A stretch of 56,363 nt of DNA. Origin: an uncultured Ectothiorhodospiraceae bacterium (GTDB taxonomy: Bacteria > Pseudomonadota > Gammaproteobacteria > Nitrococcales > Nitrococcaceae). The stretch covers positions 1 through 56,363 of the forward strand of contig CAJXKP010000016.1 in NCBI GenBank assembly GCA_913055565.1, read 5' to 3'. A model generated the notes under the pieces. That model was not told the origin of the DNA. It worked only from the letters and a program-made list of their open reading frames with translations, and ran no database searches. Positions 53,406 through 56,363 of this stretch are shown in pieces. Each line of letters starts with the position of its first letter. The stretch's first letter is position 1. The position numbers and the translations under genes are program-made.

Positions 53406-53876
53406 ATGCAATGGATTAAGGCCGGCGCCGTCGGCGCCTTGGGCAGTCTCGTTATCTTCATCGTGATGTTCGTCGGCATTAACGTCACCAACAGCGTACC
53501 TTTTGACATGCCACCCTCCGCGGCGTTCCTGAAAGCGGTACTGGGCCTGGCCATCAAGCCGCTCGCCCTGGCCGCTCACTTCGGCTACGGCATCGCCTGG
53601 GCGATTATCCTGCTCGCCGTCTTCGGTAGTAAGACCGACATCGGGCGCGGCATCGGCGTTGCCGTCGTCGTCCAGTGGTTGGTGCTCATGCAGCTCATCT
53701 ATTCGCCCATGATCGGCTGGGGCGTTTTCGGGATGAATGCCGGCAATACGGGCGACGGCCCGGCACTGGCCGCCACCGTACCGTACGTTGTCATGACCCT
53801 CGTCCTGCATGTCGTCTACGGCGCGCTCAACGGCTGGTTAATCCCACTGTGGACAGGTATCCGGCGCACGAGCTGA
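53406..53876 (+). CDS. Small four-helix membrane protein, unknown function
   Basis: A 156-residue protein with four hydrophobic helices at about 5-27, 55-73, 82-101 and 125-145, and Pro/Gly-rich loops. A AGGGAGG sequence precedes the ATG. I do not recognise a characterised family; it resembles small YagU-like or DUF-type membrane proteins. It lies between senB and the convergent selD, so a role in selenium metabolism is possible but not supported by any motif. Confidence 0.75.
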   Translation: MQWIKAGAVGALGSLVIFIVMFVGINVTNSVPFDMPPSAAFLKAVLGLAIKPLALAAHFGYGIAWAIILLAVFGSKTDIGRGIGVAVVVQWLVLMQLIYSPMIGWGVFGMNAGNTGDGPALAATVPYVVMTLVLHVVYGALNGWLIPLWTGIRRTS

Positions 53877-53887
53877 CGTCCGCGACC

Positions 53888-56176
53888 TCACGGATTCAGC
53901 GTAATGGGCTCCAGGGGCTCACCCTGGGCCCTAACCCGCCCCACAATCACCGTCTCCGGATAGCCCAGCCCACGCAACTCGGCCACGCAGGCCTCGGCCT
54001 GTTCGGCCGGGACGCTGGCGAGTAATCCACCAGCCGTCTGCGGATCGAAGACCAGCGGGTAGCGCGGATGCTCCACAACCGCCGACTGATTGTGGATAGC
54101 ACGACGCAGCCGCACGTTGGCCGGCTGCAGCGAGCTCACGATCCCCCTGGCCACCAACTCCTCGGCGCCATCCAGGACGGGCAGCGCCGCTAGATCGATC
54201 TCCGCATCCACCCCAGACGGCTTGGTCATCTCCACCAAATGACCGAGTAGACCGAAACCGGTTACATCGGTACAGGCCGTGGCGCCGCGGCGGTGCAGGC
54301 AATCCGCGGCGACGCGGTTGGATAGGCACATGCTCGTTAGCGCGCCGTCGATCCAGCGCCCACGGGCCTCCAGGCGCGGATGGGCGGCGAACAGCGTCCC
54401 CGTCCCGATGGGCTTGGTCAGTACCAAGATGTCGCCCGGCTGCATGCCGCCCTTGCGCATCACCGCATCGGCGTTCTCGTCGATCAAGCCGTTAACGGCA
54501 AACCCGAGCGCCAACTCCTTGCCCTCGCCGGTATGGCCACCCACCAGGGCGCAGTTGGCGTCGTTGAGGCCTTCCATGGCACCGGCCATCATCTGGTAGA
54601 CCGTGTCCTCCACCTTGGCCTCCAGGCCCTGGGGCACCGTGGCGATGGCCGTTGCGGTCTGGGCCTCTGCGCCCATGGCGAAGATATCGCCCAAGGCGTG
54701 ATTGGCCGCGACCTTGCCGAAGACGTAGGGGTCGTCCACGAAGGCGCGGAAGAAATCCACCGTATGGACCATGGCCTTACCAGGCGGTACGCGCACCACC
54801 GCGGCGTCATCCGGGGCGTGGAGGCCGATCAGGACATCGTCGCGCTCGACGGGGCGCAGCATGCCGAGCGCGCGCGATAGGGTGCTGGCGCCGACCTTGG
54901 CGCCACAGCCGCCACAGCGCATGGCCACCGCCGAGATCGCCTGCTGGGCCTCTTCCTGTTCCAGCGGCAGATGCGGCGCCTTGTTACCCGAACCCCCTTT
55001 GCTGTCCTCATCCATGGCCGGGAGCTCGTTGTACTTGGCCATAAAGCGCCGGTCGATCCAGTCCTTCCAGCGCCAGACCCAGTCGCCCTCAAAGCCCATA
55101 CGGCCGCGCGAGCCCACGGCGTACTGATCGCCCGTGCTGATAAGGGCCAGCCAATGCCTCTGCGGGCAGTACGGCTTCAGCCGCCGCCCCGCCACCGAGC
55201 GTCGCAGGTTCTCCGCCAGCGGCGGCCCCATGCGCACGGCAAAGACACCGGCCTTCTCACGCGGCGAATCGACCATGGAGGCGATATCGCCGGCCGCGAA
55301 GACCGACTCATCGGTTACGGTCTGCAGCGTCGAGCGCACCTGGATGAAGCCACCATCGTCGAGGTCCAGGCCGGTATCGCGCAGCCACTCCGGCCCCCCG
55401 GCGTTGGTAACCCAGACCACCTCGTGGGCGTCCAGGCGCTGGCCGTCGCTGGTGGCCACTACGCCGGCCTCAACCTCGTTGACCTCAACCCCCTTATGGA
55501 GCTTGACGCCGCGGGCGGCCAGGGTCCGCTCGAAGATGCCGCGCACCTTGGGGCTATGAGTTGCTAGCACGTCCTCGCCGCGATTGAACAGATGGAATTC
55601 CAGCTCGTCGGGATCACGACCCAGGGCCTGTAACTCGTGACGCAGGCGATACTGCATGGCCAGTACCAGCTCCACGCCGCCGGCACCGCCGCCGACCACA
55701 ACAATCCGCGTCTTACCCGGATGCTGACGCACGCGCTCCAGCAGCGCCATCCAGCGGTCGTTGAACTGATGGATTGGCTTGACCGGCACCGCATGCTCGC
55801 TAGCCCCGGTAACCCGGCCGGTCTGGGGCGCCGAACCGATGTTGATGGAGACCCGGTCATAGGGCACCGAAGGGCGGCCGCGGCAGATGACCTTGCCCGC
55901 ATCCCGATCCAGACCCACGGCCTCGTCGCTGTAGAAGCGCGCCCCCGCGAACTCGGCGAGCCGCCGCAGATCGATATGCACATCGTCGTAGCCGTAATGG
56001 CCGGCGATATAGCCCGGCAGCATCCCGGAATACGGCGTATGCGTGTCGCGGCAGATCAGGGTCAGGCGCACCCCTGGCACCGGATGCATACCGAAGCGCC
56101 GGAGCACACCCACGTGGCTGTGACCCCCGCCCACGAGCACAATATCCCGCAGTACGGGCTGTTCCGACTGCTGCAT
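53888..56176 (-). CDS. selD: Selenide, water dikinase SelD fused to a pyridine nucleotide-disulfide oxidoreductase domain
   Basis: Makes selenophosphate from selenide and ATP. In the 762-residue protein, residues 1 to about 385 are an NDH-2-like flavoprotein (IVLVGGGHSHVGVL at 12-25, VVVGGGAGGVELVLAM at 159-174, FAAGDIAS at 293-300). Residues from about 415 are SelD, with the catalytic Cys region MRCGGCGAKVG (Cys421, Cys424), then DDAAVV and VGGHTGEGKE. Cys stands where some SelD have selenocysteine. The fused form is common in proteobacteria. No selA or selU is visible, so in this locus its selenophosphate most clearly supplies SenB (the SenC role). Confidence 0.95.
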   Translation of the reverse strand: MQQSEQPVLRDIVLVGGGHSHVGVLRRFGMHPVPGVRLTLICRDTHTPYSGMLPGYIAGHYGYDDVHIDLRRLAEFAGARFYSDEAVGLDRDAGKVICRGRPSVPYDRVSINIGSAPQTGRVTGASEHAVPVKPIHQFNDRWMALLERVRQHPGKTRIVVVGGGAGGVELVLAMQYRLRHELQALGRDPDELEFHLFNRGEDVLATHSPKVRGIFERTLAARGVKLHKGVEVNEVEAGVVATSDGQRLDAHEVVWVTNAGGPEWLRDTGLDLDDGGFIQVRSTLQTVTDESVFAAGDIASMVDSPREKAGVFAVRMGPPLAENLRRSVAGRRLKPYCPQRHWLALISTGDQYAVGSRGRMGFEGDWVWRWKDWIDRRFMAKYNELPAMDEDSKGGSGNKAPHLPLEQEEAQQAISAVAMRCGGCGAKVGASTLSRALGMLRPVERDDVLIGLHAPDDAAVVRVPPGKAMVHTVDFFRAFVDDPYVFGKVAANHALGDIFAMGAEAQTATAIATVPQGLEAKVEDTVYQMMAGAMEGLNDANCALVGGHTGEGKELALGFAVNGLIDENADAVMRKGGMQPGDILVLTKPIGTGTLFAAHPRLEARGRWIDGALTSMCLSNRVAADCLHRRGATACTDVTGFGLLGHLVEMTKPSGVDAEIDLAALPVLDGAEELVARGIVSSLQPANVRLRRAIHNQSAVVEHPRYPLVFDPQTAGGLLASVPAEQAEACVAELRGLGYPETVIVGRVRAQGEPLEPITLNP

Positions 56177-56232
56177 TCAGCCTCCGTGATTGTCGCGGAT
56201 TGGTTTGATCGGGACCGCCGGCTTAGGCAGAC

Positions 56233-56256
56233 GCTGAATGATTCGCGCGGGCCTCG
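56233..56256 (+). repeat. REP-like repeat, partial copy D
   Basis: GCTGAATGATTCGCGCGGGCC matches the 5' half of the repeat family and is the inverted partner of copy C 50 bases further on; together they could form a long imperfect hairpin upstream of selD. Confidence 0.5.
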
Positions 56257-56285
56257 GCGCACCACGGCGCACCCTTTGGGACCGC

Positions 56286-56336
56286 TGGGCGCGCGCTCAG
56301 CGGCCAGCGGCTCGCGCGGATTGTTCAGTGGCTCCC
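56286..56336 (-). repeat. REP-like repeat, copy C
   Basis: Minus-strand core GAACAATCCGCGCGAGCC, GCTGGCCG, CTGAGC (56295-56326). Same element as copies A and B. The 185 bases upstream of selD contain nothing else recognisable. Confidence 0.6.
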
Positions 56337-56363
56337 TTACGGGCCTATCGCAGCCAGCGGGCG

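Noticed and set aside
1-56363. CRISPR arrays, insertion sequences, rRNA genes
   Set aside because: No evenly spaced identical repeats, transposase motifs or rRNA-like stretches were noticed on either strand.

Overview
The window is about 56 kb of GC-rich, densely packed DNA. It looks like a halophilic or haloalkaliphilic gammaproteobacterium, plausibly of the Ectothiorhodospiraceae: OpgG/OpgH glucans, a CPA2 cation/proton antiporter, a SelD fused to a flavoprotein, acidic protein surfaces, and sigma-54 promoters with NtrC-like sites. The taxon is inferred from gene content only. The theme is scavenging of unusual nitrogen, phosphorus and selenium sources.

Region 1 (1-14.95 kb, nitrogen). A minus-strand series runs guanidine-I (ykkC) riboswitch, 30-codon leader ORF, ABC permease, ABC ATPase, an agmatinase-family protein of the guanidine hydrolase (GdmH) type, ureDABCEFG, then urtABCD (urtD cut by the window edge). 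The cognate periplasmic binding protein is divergent at 13.9 kb. Both sides of the divergent region, and urtA, have good sigma-54 -24/-12 elements with NtrC-like TGCAC motifs. Read together: import guanidine, hydrolyse it to urea and ammonia, hydrolyse the urea, and recapture urea with Urt.

Region 2 (15-28.4 kb, housekeeping). It holds an M16 peptidase, a DadA-like oxidase, a CPA2 antiporter, a membrane-anchored cytochrome c, transketolase, opgH/opgG and tRNA-Arg(CCG). Just after the tRNA are two toxin-antitoxin pairs with palindromic operators.

Region 3 (28.4-38.9 kb, phosphorus). A Pho-box-preceded phosphonate-type transporter (phnCDEE, minus) is divergent from a phosphite operon ptxABCDE (plus), whose PtxD keeps every known catalytic residue. 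A ribokinase-family kinase and a GH84-like beta-N-acetylglucosaminidase follow with almost no gap.

Region 4 (39.1-47.9 kb). OvoA is split into a sulfoxide synthase and a methyltransferase encoded separately. Next come a TonB receptor behind a Zur-like palindrome, an NtrC-family two-component system divergent from a sigma-54-driven DUF4168 gene, and an ExoD-family membrane protein.

Region 5 (47.9-56.2 kb, selenium). A PhnCDE-like transporter with a fused double permease (putative selenate/selenium uptake) lies downstream of senA. senA is head to head with senB, and beyond it is selD fused to an NADH-dehydrogenase-like domain. This is a selenoneine biosynthesis locus with its own uptake system and selenophosphate supply; EgtD (hercynine) is not in the window. 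A small REP-like repeat recurs in intergenic gaps at 5.0, 43.6 and 56.2-56.3 kb.
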